DNA of 64,000 nucleotides from Alphaproteobacteria bacterium (GTDB lineage Bacteria > Pseudomonadota > Alphaproteobacteria > Rhizobiales > Rhizobiaceae), in NCBI GenBank assembly GCA_018823835.1, contig JAHJHT010000008.1, forward strand, positions 124,001 to 188,000. The letters are read 5' to 3'. This document shows positions 35,551 through 44,409 of this stretch, piece after piece. Under the pieces are notes generated by a model, which ran no database searches, was not told the DNA's origin, and worked only from the letters and a program-made list of their open reading frames with translations. A program made the position numbers and the translations under genes. Positions within the stretch are counted from its first letter, which is position 1. Each line of letters starts with the position of its first letter.

Positions 35551-36075
35551 CTACTTCTCGTCGCCGAGATCTTTCGGCCGCAGGACATGGGTCAGCCGGG
35601 CGGTAGCGGGGCCAAGCGCTTCCCATGCGCCGTCGAAGCTCAGGCGCGCGAGCGCTGCGGTCGGAAACTTGCTGGAGGCACTGTCGATTGCAGCGGGCGC
35701 GGAACCCGCGCCGGCGAGGCTGAGCACCAGGTCGGCCATGCCCGGATTGTGGCCGACGAGGATCAGCGTCCCGATCCTGTCGGGGGTCTGCCGGATTTCC
35801 GCCAGCAGCACTTCGGCAGCGGCTTCGTAGAGGGTTGGGCTGAACGAGATTTCCGGTTCCGGGCCGAGCTCCGTGCAGGCCAGCTCCCACGTGGCGCGGG
35901 TGCGCGCAGAACTCGATACCAGGGCCCTGTCGGGCAGCCAGCCGCGCTGGGCGATCTCACGACCCATGCGGGAGGCAGCGGCGATGCCGCGCGGCGCCAG
36001 CGGCCGGTCGATGTCGGCCAGCGACGCATCGTCCCAGCTCGACTTTCCATGCCTCAGAAGCAGCAGCGTCTTCAT
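35551..36075 (-). CDS. Histidine phosphatase, SixA-like
   Basis: 174 residues. The RHG active-site motif (Arg8-His9-Gly10 in LLRHGKSSWDD) and the later LVGHNPGMADL histidine mark a short histidine-phosphatase of the SixA/phosphohistidine group. SixA dephosphorylates phosphohistidine in E. coli; the target here is unknown. Convergent with the oxidoreductase gene, 15 bp apart. Confidence 0.9.
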   Translation of the reverse strand: MKTLLLLRHGKSSWDDASLADIDRPLAPRGIAAASRMGREIAQRGWLPDRALVSSSARTRATWELACTELGPEPEISFSPTLYEAAAEVLLAEIRQTPDRIGTLILVGHNPGMADLVLSLAGAGSAPAAIDSASSKFPTAALARLSFDGAWEALGPATARLTHVLRPKDLGDEK

Positions 36076-36097
36076 GCCGTCTCTCGGAGCGTATCGG

Positions 36098-36811
36098 TCA
36101 GGGCGTCGAGCGCGCCAGGGATTCGAGGTCGATGTCCTCGCTCCATGACGACGGCGAGAAGAGTCGCGCCAGCCCGTTCTTCTCGTCCTCGTGCAGGTTC
36201 ACATAGACCGAACGCCCGTCAGCCATCTGCACCTTGTCCTCGGCGAGCAGCTGCAGCGCCAGCGGGTAGAGCTGGTGCTCGGCCTTGAGCACGCGGGAGG
36301 AAAGCGTCTCTTCGGTGTCCGTCACCAGCACCGGGACGGCTGCCTGCGCGATGATCGGGCCGTCGTCCATCTCTGGCGTGACGAAGTGGACCGTGCAGCC
36401 ATGCACCCTGACGCCGGCTTCCAAGGCGCGGCGATGGGTGTCGAGACCCTTGAAGGACGGCAGGAGGGCAGGGTGGATGTTGATCATCCGTCCGGCCCAC
36501 TTTTCCACGAAGCGGGCCGTCAGCATGCGCATGTAGCCGGCCAGGCAAACGATATCCGTGTCGAGGGATTCCAGCGCCTCGTGGATGGCGCCGTCATGCG
36601 CCTCGCGGCTGGCATAGTCGGCGCGGGGCAGGGCGCGCGCCTCGATGCCGCGGCTGGCGGCAAACAGCAGGCCCGGGGCCTCGGCGGTATCCGAGATGAC
36701 GCCCGCGATCTCGACCGGGTAGGACGGATCTGCCGCCGCCTCGATGAGCCGGGACATGTTGGTCCCGCGGCCGGAAATAAGGATGGAGACCCGCTTGGTC
36801 ACGCCGCTCAT
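36098..36811 (-). CDS. purN: Phosphoribosylglycinamide formyltransferase
   Basis: 237 residues from the ATG giving [20 protein letters not shown]. The GART active-site elements are present: [12 protein letters not shown] with the catalytic Asn and His, HGCTVHFV, and DDGPII with the Asp. It transfers formyl from 10-formyl-THF to GAR in purine synthesis. The start overlaps the purM stop in ATGA. Slightly longer than E. coli PurN (212) owing to a C-terminal tail. Confidence 0.96.
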   Translation of the reverse strand: MSGVTKRVSILISGRGTNMSRLIEAAADPSYPVEIAGVISDTAEAPGLLFAASRGIEARALPRADYASREAHDGAIHEALESLDTDIVCLAGYMRMLTARFVEKWAGRMINIHPALLPSFKGLDTHRRALEAGVRVHGCTVHFVTPEMDDGPIIAQAAVPVLVTDTEETLSSRVLKAEHQLYPLALQLLAEDKVQMADGRSVYVNLHEDEKNGLARLFSPSSWSEDIDLESLARSTP

Positions 36812-37872
36812 AGCGCGATCGCTCCTCTGTAGATGACGCCCGCATCGCGGCGCGGCACGATGCGGCCGATCGACGTGACGGTTTCGCCGGCCTCCTGCAG
36901 GACCGCCGCGACTTGCGCCGCCTGGCCCGAGGCGACGACGAGCACCATGCCGATGCCGCAATTGAACGTGCGCATCATTTCGGTCTCGGCGACGCCGCCG
37001 GTCGCGGCCAGCCAGGAGAATACCGGCGGCACGTCGATGGCGCCAAGCTCGAGTTCGGCCGAAAAATCCTTCGGCAGGACCCGCGGAATGTTCTCCGGGA
37101 AGCCGCCGCCGGTGATATGGGCGAGCGCCTTGATGCCGTGCGTGCCGCGGATCGCCGCGAGCATCGACTTGACATAGATGCGCGTCGGCTCAAGCAGCGC
37201 CTCGGCAAGCGTCGAGCCGTCTGCGAATGGTGCGGTGTCGTTCCAGCCAAGGCCCGATTGCTCGACGATGCGTCGCACCAGCGAAAAGCCGTTGGAATGC
37301 AGGCCGGAAGAGGCGAGGCCGAGCAGCACGTCGCCCTCGACGATGTCGTCGGTCGGCAGCATCTGGCCGCGTTCGGCAGCGCCCACCGCGAAGCCGGCAA
37401 GGTCGAAGTCCTTGCCGTGATACATGCCGGGCATTTCGGCGGTCTCGCCGCCGATCAGCGCGCAGCCGGCCTGACGGCAGCCTTCGGCGATGCCGCCGAC
37501 GATCGAGGCGCCTTCGTCGGGGTCGAGCTTGCCGGTCGCGAAGTAGTCGAGAAAGAAGAGCGGCTCGGCGCCCTGAACGACGATGTCGTTGACGCACATG
37601 GCGACGAGGTCGATGCCTATCGTATCGAGCTTGCCGGCGTCGATGGCGATCTTCAGCTTGGTTCCGACGCCGTCATTGGCTGCGACCAGGACCGGGTCCG
37701 AAAAGCCTGCTGCCTTGAGGTCGAACAGCCCGCCGAAACCGCCGATCTCGCCGTCGGCACCGGGCCGCCTTGTCGAGCGCACGAGCGGCTTGATCTTCTC
37801 GACCAGCAGATTGCCGGCGTCGATGTCGACGCCCGCCTCGGCATAGGTGAGACCATTGTTGGGCTTGCTCAT
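36808..37872 (-). CDS. purM: Phosphoribosylformylglycinamidine cyclo-ligase
   Basis: 354 residues. AIR synthetase signatures: [26 protein letters not shown] start, [40 protein letters not shown] and [14 protein letters not shown]. It closes the imidazole ring in step five of purine synthesis and is coupled to purN. Transcribed divergently from the CDP-alcohol transferase gene across a 189-bp gap. Confidence 0.97.
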   Translation of the reverse strand: MSKPNNGLTYAEAGVDIDAGNLLVEKIKPLVRSTRRPGADGEIGGFGGLFDLKAAGFSDPVLVAANDGVGTKLKIAIDAGKLDTIGIDLVAMCVNDIVVQGAEPLFFLDYFATGKLDPDEGASIVGGIAEGCRQAGCALIGGETAEMPGMYHGKDFDLAGFAVGAAERGQMLPTDDIVEGDVLLGLASSGLHSNGFSLVRRIVEQSGLGWNDTAPFADGSTLAEALLEPTRIYVKSMLAAIRGTHGIKALAHITGGGFPENIPRVLPKDFSAELELGAIDVPPVFSWLAATGGVAETEMMRTFNCGIGMVLVVASGQAAQVAAVLQEAGETVTSIGRIVPRRDAGVIYRGAIAL

Positions 37873-38061
37873 GCTCGGTCCTGGATTGCCTCGGGTTCAG
37901 CGGCTATTCGCATGGAAGGGCACGGCCTGCAAGAACCGGCAGCCGCAGCCGGGCCGATCTTCCCACAAACCGGTGGACGGCGCACACATCTTCGCCTGCC
38001 TTGCCTTCGCCGCTTCGCCGTTCCATCTATCAGCCGTGAGTTGCGAGGGAGGACAGGGCAC

Positions 38062-38619
38062 GTGACCGTGGCCAACATGATCACGATCCTGCGTTTTCTG
38101 CTGGTGCCGGCGGTGGTCTACTGGCTGCTCGGCGGACAGTGGGAACTGGCCTTCGCCGGCTTTGTGGTGGCAGGCATTTCCGACGGCGTCGACGGTTTCG
38201 TCGCGCGCCACTTCAACCAGCGCTCGGAGCTTGGCGCCTACCTCGATCCGATGGCCGACAAGCTGCTCCTGGTCAGTGTCTTCGTCGTGCTCGGCCTGAT
38301 GAGCGAACTGCCGCTCTGGCTGGTCATCGTCGCCGTCAGCCGCGATGCCCTGATCATAGGGGCGGTGCTTCTTTCTACCGTGATGGGCAATCCGGTGGAG
38401 ATGAAACCGCTGATGGTCTCCAAGGCAAATACCGCGACGCAGATCGTGCTGGCCGGCGTCGTGCTCGCCGAACTGGCCTTCGGCGTTGAGTTCGGGCCTC
38501 TGCGGGCGGTCCTCATTGTGGCCTCCGGGCTCTTGACCGTGGCTTCCGCCGCAGCCTATCTCGTAGCCTGGCTGAGGCACATGGGCAAAGATGGCGAAGG
38601 TGAAACTCCCGGCGGATGA
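38062..38619 (+). CDS. CDP-alcohol phosphatidyltransferase family protein
   Basis: 185 residues read from GTG, with GGAGGA 8 bases upstream. The catalytic motif is intact: DGVDGFVAR, then GAYLDPMADK. Several membrane helices. It resembles PgsA2-type or cardiolipin-synthase-like enzymes that use CDP-diacylglycerol; the acceptor is not deducible. A second, more typical PgsA is at 20768-21358. The end overlaps the next gene by 29 bp. Confidence 0.88.
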   Translation: MTVANMITILRFLLVPAVVYWLLGGQWELAFAGFVVAGISDGVDGFVARHFNQRSELGAYLDPMADKLLLVSVFVVLGLMSELPLWLVIVAVSRDALIIGAVLLSTVMGNPVEMKPLMVSKANTATQIVLAGVVLAELAFGVEFGPLRAVLIVASGLLTVASAAAYLVAWLRHMGKDGEGETPGG

Positions 38620-39793
38620 GGAGGTCAAGGTGGTGGTCACTACCAGCAACTTCCACCGAAACGTCCGCTTCTGGTTGCTCGGCGCCGCGCTGTTCGTGCT
38701 GTTCCTCTATGTCTTCAGCAGCATCCTGCTTCCGTTCGTCGCCGGCATGGTGCTGGCCTATTTCCTCGATCCCGTAGCCGACAGGCTCGAGCGGCTTGGC
38801 CTGTCGCGCACGGCGGCAACGCTGCTGATCCTGGTCGGATTCGTCATCGTGCTGACCGTGGCGCTGATCATACTGGTGCCGGTGCTGGCCTCCCAGCTCG
38901 CGGATTTTCTCGAGAAACTGCCCGAATACCTGACGCGCCTGCAGACGCTGATCACCAATTTCGATCCGCAGTGGATGGAGCAGAAATTCGGCATCGACGC
39001 CGGCAGCCTGCGCGACGGCCTCAATTCGCTGCTGACCTCCGGGGTCGGCTTCTTCACCACCGTGTTTCAGTCGATCTGGAGCTCCGGCGTTGCGCTGTTC
39101 AGCATTGCCGGCCTCTTCGTGGTGACGCCCGTGGTGGCTTTCTACATGCTGCTCGACTGGGACCGCATGATTGCCGCGATCGACAACTGGGTGCCGCGCG
39201 ATCATGTCGACACCGTCCGTTCGCTGGCCACGCAGATCAACGCCGCGACGGCAGGCTTCGTGCGCGGCCAAGGCACGCTGTGCCTGCTTCTCGGCGTCAT
39301 GTACGCCATTGGCCTGACGGCGACGGGTCTGAATTTCGGCATCCTGATCGGCCTGTTCGCCGGCCTGATAAGCTTTATCCCCTATGTCGGTTCGATGGTC
39401 GGCCTGGTGCTGTCGGTCGGCGTCGCCTTCGTTCAGTTCTGGCCGGACTGGATGATGGTCGTGGCAGTCGCTGCCGTGTTCTTCGTCGGCCAGTTCATCG
39501 AGGGCAACATCCTGCAGCCCCGCCTCGTGGGCAAGAGCGTCGGCCTGCACCCTGTCTGGCTGATGTTCTCGCTGTTTGCCTTCGGTGCGCTGTTCGGTTT
39601 CGTCGGACTGCTGATTGCAGTGCCGGCTGCCGCGGCCGTTGCGGTCCTGGTTCGGTTCGCGATTGCGCGCTACCTGGAATCGCCGCTTTACCGCGGCGAG
39701 GCGCATCAAACCGCCGATATGGCGACCGAGGCCGCGCCGAAGGCACGGCCCAAGCCAGCGCGCAGGACGAGGCGCGCCGGGACGCAAGGTTGA
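38591..39793 (+). CDS. AI-2E family permease (PerM/YdiK-like)
   Basis: 400 residues, about eight membrane segments. The family pattern is visible: an N-terminal pair of helices (LLGAALFVLFLYVFSSILLPFVAGMVLAYFLDP, in two parts), a periplasmic helical domain (about 95-150), FYMLLDWDRM and the C-terminal helices with FFVGQFIEGNILQPRLVGKSVGLHP. Members export varied small molecules or sodium; substrate unknown. Start overlaps the preceding gene; a site inside that overlap cannot be excluded. Confidence 0.9.
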   Translation: MAKVKLPADEEVKVVVTTSNFHRNVRFWLLGAALFVLFLYVFSSILLPFVAGMVLAYFLDPVADRLERLGLSRTAATLLILVGFVIVLTVALIILVPVLASQLADFLEKLPEYLTRLQTLITNFDPQWMEQKFGIDAGSLRDGLNSLLTSGVGFFTTVFQSIWSSGVALFSIAGLFVVTPVVAFYMLLDWDRMIAAIDNWVPRDHVDTVRSLATQINAATAGFVRGQGTLCLLLGVMYAIGLTATGLNFGILIGLFAGLISFIPYVGSMVGLVLSVGVAFVQFWPDWMMVVAVAAVFFVGQFIEGNILQPRLVGKSVGLHPVWLMFSLFAFGALFGFVGLLIAVPAAAAVAVLVRFAIARYLESPLYRGEAHQTADMATEAAPKARPKPARRTRRAGTQG

Positions 39794-39801
39794 GCGGTCC
39801 T

Positions 39802-40500
39802 ATGGCGAGCCCACGGAAACCGCAGCAATTGCCGCTCGACCTCGGCCATTCGATCGGTCATTCGCGCGACGAACTGGTTGTGTCCGACGCCAACCGGGAG
39901 GCAGTCTCGCTGATCGACCGATGGCCTGACTGGCCGGCCCCGGTGGTCGTGCTTGCCGGACCGGCTGGTTCCGGAAAGTCGCATCTCGCCTCGATCTGGG
40001 CCGAGACAACCGGCGCTTCGGTCCTGTCCGCCGGCTCCATCGAGCAATGCATCGAAGGCCTCGACTTGTCCCGCCCCGTGCTGATCGACGAGGCCGACAG
40101 GATGCTCGACGAGCAGGGCCTCTTCCATCTGATCAACGCCATGCGCGGCGCCGGGATGCAGATCCTTCTGACCTCCCGCCGCTTTCCCTCCGCATGGGGC
40201 GTCACGCTGCCCGACCTCGCGTCGCGGCTGAAGGCTGCGGCGACAGTCGAGATTCTCGAGCCCGACGATCTGCTGCTTGCCGCGGTGATTACAAAGCTTT
40301 TCGCCGACCGGCAGGTCGAGGTCGAGCAGCATGTCGTGCAATTCCTCGTCAGGCGGATCGAGCGCTCGCTTTCGACCGCGCTCGACGTCGTCGAGCGACT
40401 CGACCGGGCGGCGCTGGAGCAGAATTCCCGGATAACGCGCGCGCTTGCCGCCGAGACCGTTAGCGCGATGGACCAGGGTCAGGTCGAGTTCGACATCTAG
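39802..40500 (+). CDS. hdaA: DnaA regulatory inactivator HdaA
   Basis: 232 residues. The N-terminal QLPLDLGH fits the beta-clamp-binding motif used by Hda, followed by an AAA+ domain of the DnaA type: Walker A GPAGSGKSH, Walker B VLIDEADR, sensor 1 LLTSR, and SRLKAAATVEI. Hda with the loaded clamp stimulates DnaA-ATP hydrolysis and prevents re-initiation. The start follows the permease after 8 bp. In several Rhizobiales hdaA is close to ppk; here ppk lies 9.5 kb away. Confidence 0.92.
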   Translation: MASPRKPQQLPLDLGHSIGHSRDELVVSDANREAVSLIDRWPDWPAPVVVLAGPAGSGKSHLASIWAETTGASVLSAGSIEQCIEGLDLSRPVLIDEADRMLDEQGLFHLINAMRGAGMQILLTSRRFPSAWGVTLPDLASRLKAAATVEILEPDDLLLAAVITKLFADRQVEVEQHVVQFLVRRIERSLSTALDVVERLDRAALEQNSRITRALAAETVSAMDQGQVEFDI

Positions 40501-40622
40501 GCGAAATGGGCCCGCGGCCGCCGGGATTGTGATGCGGCCGGATCGAATCGGACGCCGGCGTGTTTTCTGGGGTTGCGCTGCGACCGCGAAAACTCTAGGC
40601 ACAGCGGCGCCGGAAACGGTCA

Positions 40623-40699
<77 letters not shown>

Positions 40700-40804
40700 C
40701 TCACCCTTGCACAGACTGTTGCCGGCCGGACCCATAAATGGGTTGACGAGGCAAACAGGTTGGGAGAAGGCTGCACCCGAAGTTGCAGTCAGGAAGCAGC
40801 AGGC

Positions 40805-41110
40805 ATGTCAGCGCGTATTTTCAGCCCCGCAAAAACCGCAATGCAATCAGGCAAAGCCAAGACGGGGCTCTGGGTTCTCGAGTTCGATCCGGAGATGCCG
40901 CGCAAGATCGACCCGTTGATGGGCTACACGACCTCCGGCGACATGAAGAGCCAGATCCGCCTCGCCTTCGAGACGAAGGAAGAGGCGATTTCCTATGCCG
41001 AGAAGAACGGCCTGGCCTACCGGGTACAGGAGCCCAAGGAGGCCAAGCGCCGCCAGATTTCCTATGCGGAGAACTTCAAATATGACCGCAAGATTCCGTG
41101 GACCCATTGA
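40805..41110 (+). CDS. NDUFS4-like complex I accessory subunit
   Basis: 101 residues from MSARIFSPAKTAMQSGKAKTG. This is the ETC complex I subunit (NDUFS4/18 kDa) family: the WVLEFDP, MGYTTSGDMKSQIRLAFETKEEAISYAEKNG and YRVQEP segments match the conserved core (DPLMGWTSS-type motif). In mitochondria NDUFS4 stabilises the NADH-oxidising arm. In alphaproteobacteria it is encoded outside the nuo operon, as here, between two tRNA genes. Confidence 0.92.
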   Translation: MSARIFSPAKTAMQSGKAKTGLWVLEFDPEMPRKIDPLMGYTTSGDMKSQIRLAFETKEEAISYAEKNGLAYRVQEPKEAKRRQISYAENFKYDRKIPWTH

Positions 41111-41165
41111 ACGGCGGACCGTTTTGCCGCAAGGAGCACCGGCCGGGGCGCGCGCTTCGGCTCGC

Positions 41166-41242
41166 GGTCCCGTAGCTCAGCCGGATAGAGCACCGGCCTT
41201 CTAAGCCGATGGTCGCAGGTTCGAATCCTGCCGGGATCGCCA
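41166..41242 (+). tRNA. tRNA-Arg (anticodon UCU)
   Basis: 77 nt. Acceptor GGTCCCG (41166-41172) pairs with CGGGATC (41232-41238) with one G-T wobble, discriminator G, encoded CCA. Anticodon loop CTTCTAA gives UCU, which reads AGA/AGG. The D-arm TAGCTCAG and T-loop GTTCGAATC are standard. Confidence 0.97.
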
Positions 41243-41444
41243 GATTTCCACAGGTGGACAGGAAAAATCCTTTGTGCAGTGCGAAAAGCACCTATATAGA
41301 GCCGGCGCTCGGTAGATGCACGACAGGCATCAAGAGCGGGAACCACGCTGCAGATAGCGGGACCGCACCGATCGCAACCAGCATCTTTTTCAAGGTTAGA
41401 ACGTTTATGGCAACGAACAACGACGCCAGTAGCAAGAGGCAACG

Positions 41445-41684
41445 ATGAGCGAAAAAGCGATCGAGTTCTTGCAGGAATGGATCACCGAGAAGGTCCATGT
41501 GCGCCCCGCGCCGACCCAGATCGAGCAGGAAGCCGAAATCCTGGCCAAGGAATGTGCCGCCCAGGCTGCCGAAGCCGGTGTCCCAATCGAAGACATCGAG
41601 GAAGAGGTCGGCGACCTCGAAGAACTGATGACCACCAAGCTCGAGGATGCGGCAGAAGCCGACCAGAAGAGCAGGGGCGGCTGA
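41445..41684 (+). CDS. DUF768-like small protein
   Basis: 79 residues. The pattern FLQEWITEKV, an acidic middle, and VPIEDIEEEVGDLEELM match the DUF768 family that is nearly confined to Mesorhizobium and relatives; function unknown. An AGAGG ribosome site precedes the ATG. A 13-codon reading frame (41408-41448) ends overlapping this start as ATGA. Confidence 0.75.
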   Translation: MSEKAIEFLQEWITEKVHVRPAPTQIEQEAEILAKECAAQAAEAGVPIEDIEEEVGDLEELMTTKLEDAAEADQKSRGG

Positions 41685-41691
41685 CGCGTCG

Positions 41692-41711
41692 GCCGGGCCC
41701 TCAGGCCCGGC
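41692..41711. terminator. Shared hairpin between DUF768 and metC
   Basis: GCCGGGCC (41692-41699) pairs with GGCCCGGC (41704-41711) around a 4-base loop that contains the metC stop codon. No T-run follows on either side, so it may act more as an mRNA 3' end stabiliser than as a full terminator for the two convergent genes. Confidence 0.5.
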
Positions 41712-42873
41712 GTGCCGCTTCGAGAGCGGCGGTCAGGTCCGCCTTCAGGTCTTCGACGTCCTCCAGTCCGATTTGCAGCCGCAGCAAGGGCCCCTCATAG
41801 GGGCCCTTTGCGATTGTGCGGTCTCCCAGGAAGACGGAGACGGCAAGGCTCTCGTAGCCACCCCAGGAATAGCCGAGGCCGAAGATGCTGAGCGCGTCGA
41901 GAAACGCGTGTGCCTGCTTCTGTCCCCCGCCAGCCAGCACGACCGAGAAAATGCCGCTGGCACCGCTGAAGTCGCGCTTCCACAGGGCGTGGCCCGGGTG
42001 GCTTTCCAGGCCCGGATGCAGCACCTGCGCAACGCCCTCCTGCTCCTCCAGCCAGCGCGCGAGCTCTAGCGCGCTTTGCTGGTGGCGTTCGAGCCGGATC
42101 CCCATCGTACGCAGGCCGCGCAACACCTGGTAGACGTCGTCGGGTGCCGCACAGCAGCCGAGCATGGTGAAGGCTTCCAGAAGCTTCGGCCAGCACGCCT
42201 CGTTGGCCGACACCATTCCGAGAAGCACATCCGAGTGGCCGGCCGGGTACTTGGTGGCCGCGTGGATCGTCATGTCGACGCCGAAGTCGAGCGCGCGGAA
42301 GTAGACCGGCGTCGCCCACGTATTGTCCATCATGACGACCGCGCCAGCCGCATGGGCAGCCTTGGCTATGGCCGGGATGTCCTGGATCTCGAAGGTGTTC
42401 GAACCGGGGGACTCCGTCAGCACCACCTTGGTGTTCGGGCGCATCAGTCCGGCGATGCCGGCCCCGACGTGGGGATCGTAGTACGCCACCTCTACGCCAA
42501 GCCGCTTGAGCATCCCATCGGCGAAGCGGCGTGTCGGATGATAAACTGAATCCACGATCAGGACATGATCGCCCGCCGACAGGAAGGCGAGGAGCGGTGT
42601 GGTGACGGCCGCCAGTCCCGAGGGCACCAGGATGGTGCCGGCCGATCCCTCGAGCGCGTTGACGGCTTCGGCCAGCGCATCGCTGGTCGGCGTGCCGTGC
42701 GTTCCGTAAGTGTATTTCTGGGCCCGCCCTGCCATGGTGGCGGCATCCGGGAAGAGCACCGTCGAGGCATGCACGACAGGCGGATTGACGAAGCCGTGAT
42801 AGTCGCGCGGTTCGTATCCGCCGTGTGTCAGCTGCGTGTTGATCCCGCGCTTGCCTGCTGGTTGCTTTGCCAT
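41701..42873 (-). CDS. metC: Cystathionine beta-lyase
   Basis: 390 residues, a Cys/Met-metabolism PLP enzyme. The lysine motif is IHAATKYPAGHSDVLLG. NTQLTHGGYEPRDYHGFVNPPVVHASTVLF and TYGTHGTPTSDAL form the N-terminal and cofactor-binding parts, and VVMMDNTWATPVYF carries the PLP-pyridine aspartate. Gamma-lyases and synthases share this fold; the MetC call is supported by its position next to aapJQMP, as in Sinorhizobium and Rhizobium. Divergent from aapJ. Confidence 0.9.
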   Translation of the reverse strand: MAKQPAGKRGINTQLTHGGYEPRDYHGFVNPPVVHASTVLFPDAATMAGRAQKYTYGTHGTPTSDALAEAVNALEGSAGTILVPSGLAAVTTPLLAFLSAGDHVLIVDSVYHPTRRFADGMLKRLGVEVAYYDPHVGAGIAGLMRPNTKVVLTESPGSNTFEIQDIPAIAKAAHAAGAVVMMDNTWATPVYFRALDFGVDMTIHAATKYPAGHSDVLLGMVSANEACWPKLLEAFTMLGCCAAPDDVYQVLRGLRTMGIRLERHQQSALELARWLEEQEGVAQVLHPGLESHPGHALWKRDFSGASGIFSVVLAGGGQKQAHAFLDALSIFGLGYSWGGYESLAVSVFLGDRTIAKGPYEGPLLRLQIGLEDVEDLKADLTAALEAARRA

Positions 42874-43317
42874 GCGATAAACCCCGATGAGAACAGACAG
42901 GCTTTAGAATGCGTTCGCGGTCGCTGCAACCGCGGCCGAATGGGACAGGATGCGGAAGGGCTGGGCCAGGGCAGGTGACGCTAAGTAAGAAGAGCGGCAA
43001 GAATATCCCGCCGCTGCCGATTTTGCCGGCGCGCCGCCGAATCGCCCGCTCTGGAGCGCCCACGTTCCAGAGCGAGAGACACCCCAACCACATGGCCCAG
43101 ATGTGGGCAAATGCCCATGCGACGGTCGATCGTCCAGCAATTTCGGGTCATTCCGCTTGACCTCACAGGAATAATCGCCTTCGATGCAGTTCGTGAACGG
43201 GCGGGCAGCATCCACGTCGGCTAACGACGGGAAAATCCGGAATTGAGCCGGATTGCGATGCGTCAGTCTCAAGAAATACGGTCCAAGACCATCTCAATGG
43301 GAAAGGGTTTTTGAGTT
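42874..43317. other. Divergent intergenic region, metC / aapJ
   Basis: About 440 bp without a supported gene. Near aapJ there is a short 7-bp inverted repeat, AATCCGG and CCGGATT (43236-43256). A GGGAAAGGG ribosome site precedes aapJ. The region should hold both promoters and likely nitrogen-responsive control, but I see no binding site I can name. Confidence 0.55.
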
Positions 43318-44346
43318 ATGACAAATAAAGTTGCAGTTATGCTTGGTGCGGCTGCCTTCGGATTGGTAGCGTCCGCCGCGTCGGCGACGACGCTGGACGA
43401 CGTCAAGGCGAAGGGCTTCCTGCAGTGCGGCGTGAGTTCCGGTCTGGCCGGCTTCTCGGCGCCCAACGACAAGGGTGACTGGCTCGGCCTTGATGCCGAC
43501 TTCTGCCGCGCAGTGGCCGCTGCCGTGTTCGGCGACGGCTCCAAGGTAAAGTTCACGCCGCTCAGCGCCAAGGAACGCTTCACCGCGTTGCAGTCGGGCG
43601 AGATCGATGTCCTGTCGCGCAATACGACCTGGACGATCAACCGCGACACAGCGCTCGGCCTTAACTTCGCGGGCGTCACCTATTTCGACGGCCAGGGCTT
43701 CATGATCAATGCCAAGAAGCTGCCGGGCGTCAACTCGGCGCTCCAGCTGTCGGGCGCCTCGGTCTGCGTGCAGACGGGCACGACCACCGAGCTCAACCTC
43801 GCCGACTACTTCAAGGCCAACAACCTTGAATACAATCCGGTCGTCTTCGAGAAGCTCGAGGAAGTCAACGCAGCCTACGATTCGGGCCGTTGCGACGTCT
43901 ACACCACCGACCAGTCCGGCCTCTACGGCATCCGCCTGACGCTTACCGCGCCGGACGACCATGTCGTGCTGCCCGAGATCATCTCCAAGGAGCCGCTCGG
44001 CCCGGTCGTGCGCCAGGGCGACGACCAGTGGTTCGACATCGTCAAGTGGACCTATTACGCGCTGCTGACGGCCGAGGAACTGGGCATCACCAAGGCGAAT
44101 GTCGAAGAGATGAAGTCGTCCACCAACCCCGAGATCAAGCGTATCCTGGGCGTTGAGGCCGACACCAAGATCGGCACCGACCTCGGCGTCACGAACGACT
44201 GGGTCGTCAACATCGTGAAGGCTGTCGGCAACTACGGCGAAGTCTTCGAGAACAACGTCGGCGCGGGCAGCCCGCTCAAGATCGCTCGCGGCATCAACGC
44301 ACTCTGGACCAAGGGCGGTCTGCAGTACGCACCTCCGATCCGCTAA
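43318..44346 (+). CDS. aapJ: General amino-acid ABC transporter binding protein AapJ
   Basis: 342 residues. A signal peptide (cleavage near ASAT) precedes a family 3 solute-binding fold: VKAKGFLQCGVSSGLAGFS, DFCRAVAAAVFGD, LQSGEIDVLSRNTTWTINRD and YTTDQSGLYGIRL. AapJ binds a broad set of L-amino acids and hands them to AapQMP at the inner membrane. A strong intercistronic hairpin follows, typical for a binding protein made in excess. Confidence 0.96.
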   Translation: MTNKVAVMLGAAAFGLVASAASATTLDDVKAKGFLQCGVSSGLAGFSAPNDKGDWLGLDADFCRAVAAAVFGDGSKVKFTPLSAKERFTALQSGEIDVLSRNTTWTINRDTALGLNFAGVTYFDGQGFMINAKKLPGVNSALQLSGASVCVQTGTTTELNLADYFKANNLEYNPVVFEKLEEVNAAYDSGRCDVYTTDQSGLYGIRLTLTAPDDHVVLPEIISKEPLGPVVRQGDDQWFDIVKWTYYALLTAEELGITKANVEEMKSSTNPEIKRILGVEADTKIGTDLGVTNDWVVNIVKAVGNYGEVFENNVGAGSPLKIARGINALWTKGGLQYAPPIR

Positions 44347-44359
44347 TTGCAGATCTGAT

Positions 44360-44387
44360 CCGGAAGGCGGCTCCGCCCGCCTTCCGG
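44360..44387 (+). promoter_or_regulatory. Intercistronic hairpin aapJ-aapQ
   Basis: CCGGAAGGCGG (44360-44370) is exactly complementary to CCGCCTTCCGG (44377-44387) around a 6-base loop, 13 bp after the aapJ stop and 22 bp before aapQ. Downstream bases are only moderately T-rich, so partial termination or protection of the aapJ message is likely. Confidence 0.8.
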
Positions 44388-44409
44388 CTTCTTGCATCGG
44401 GGAGATTGC

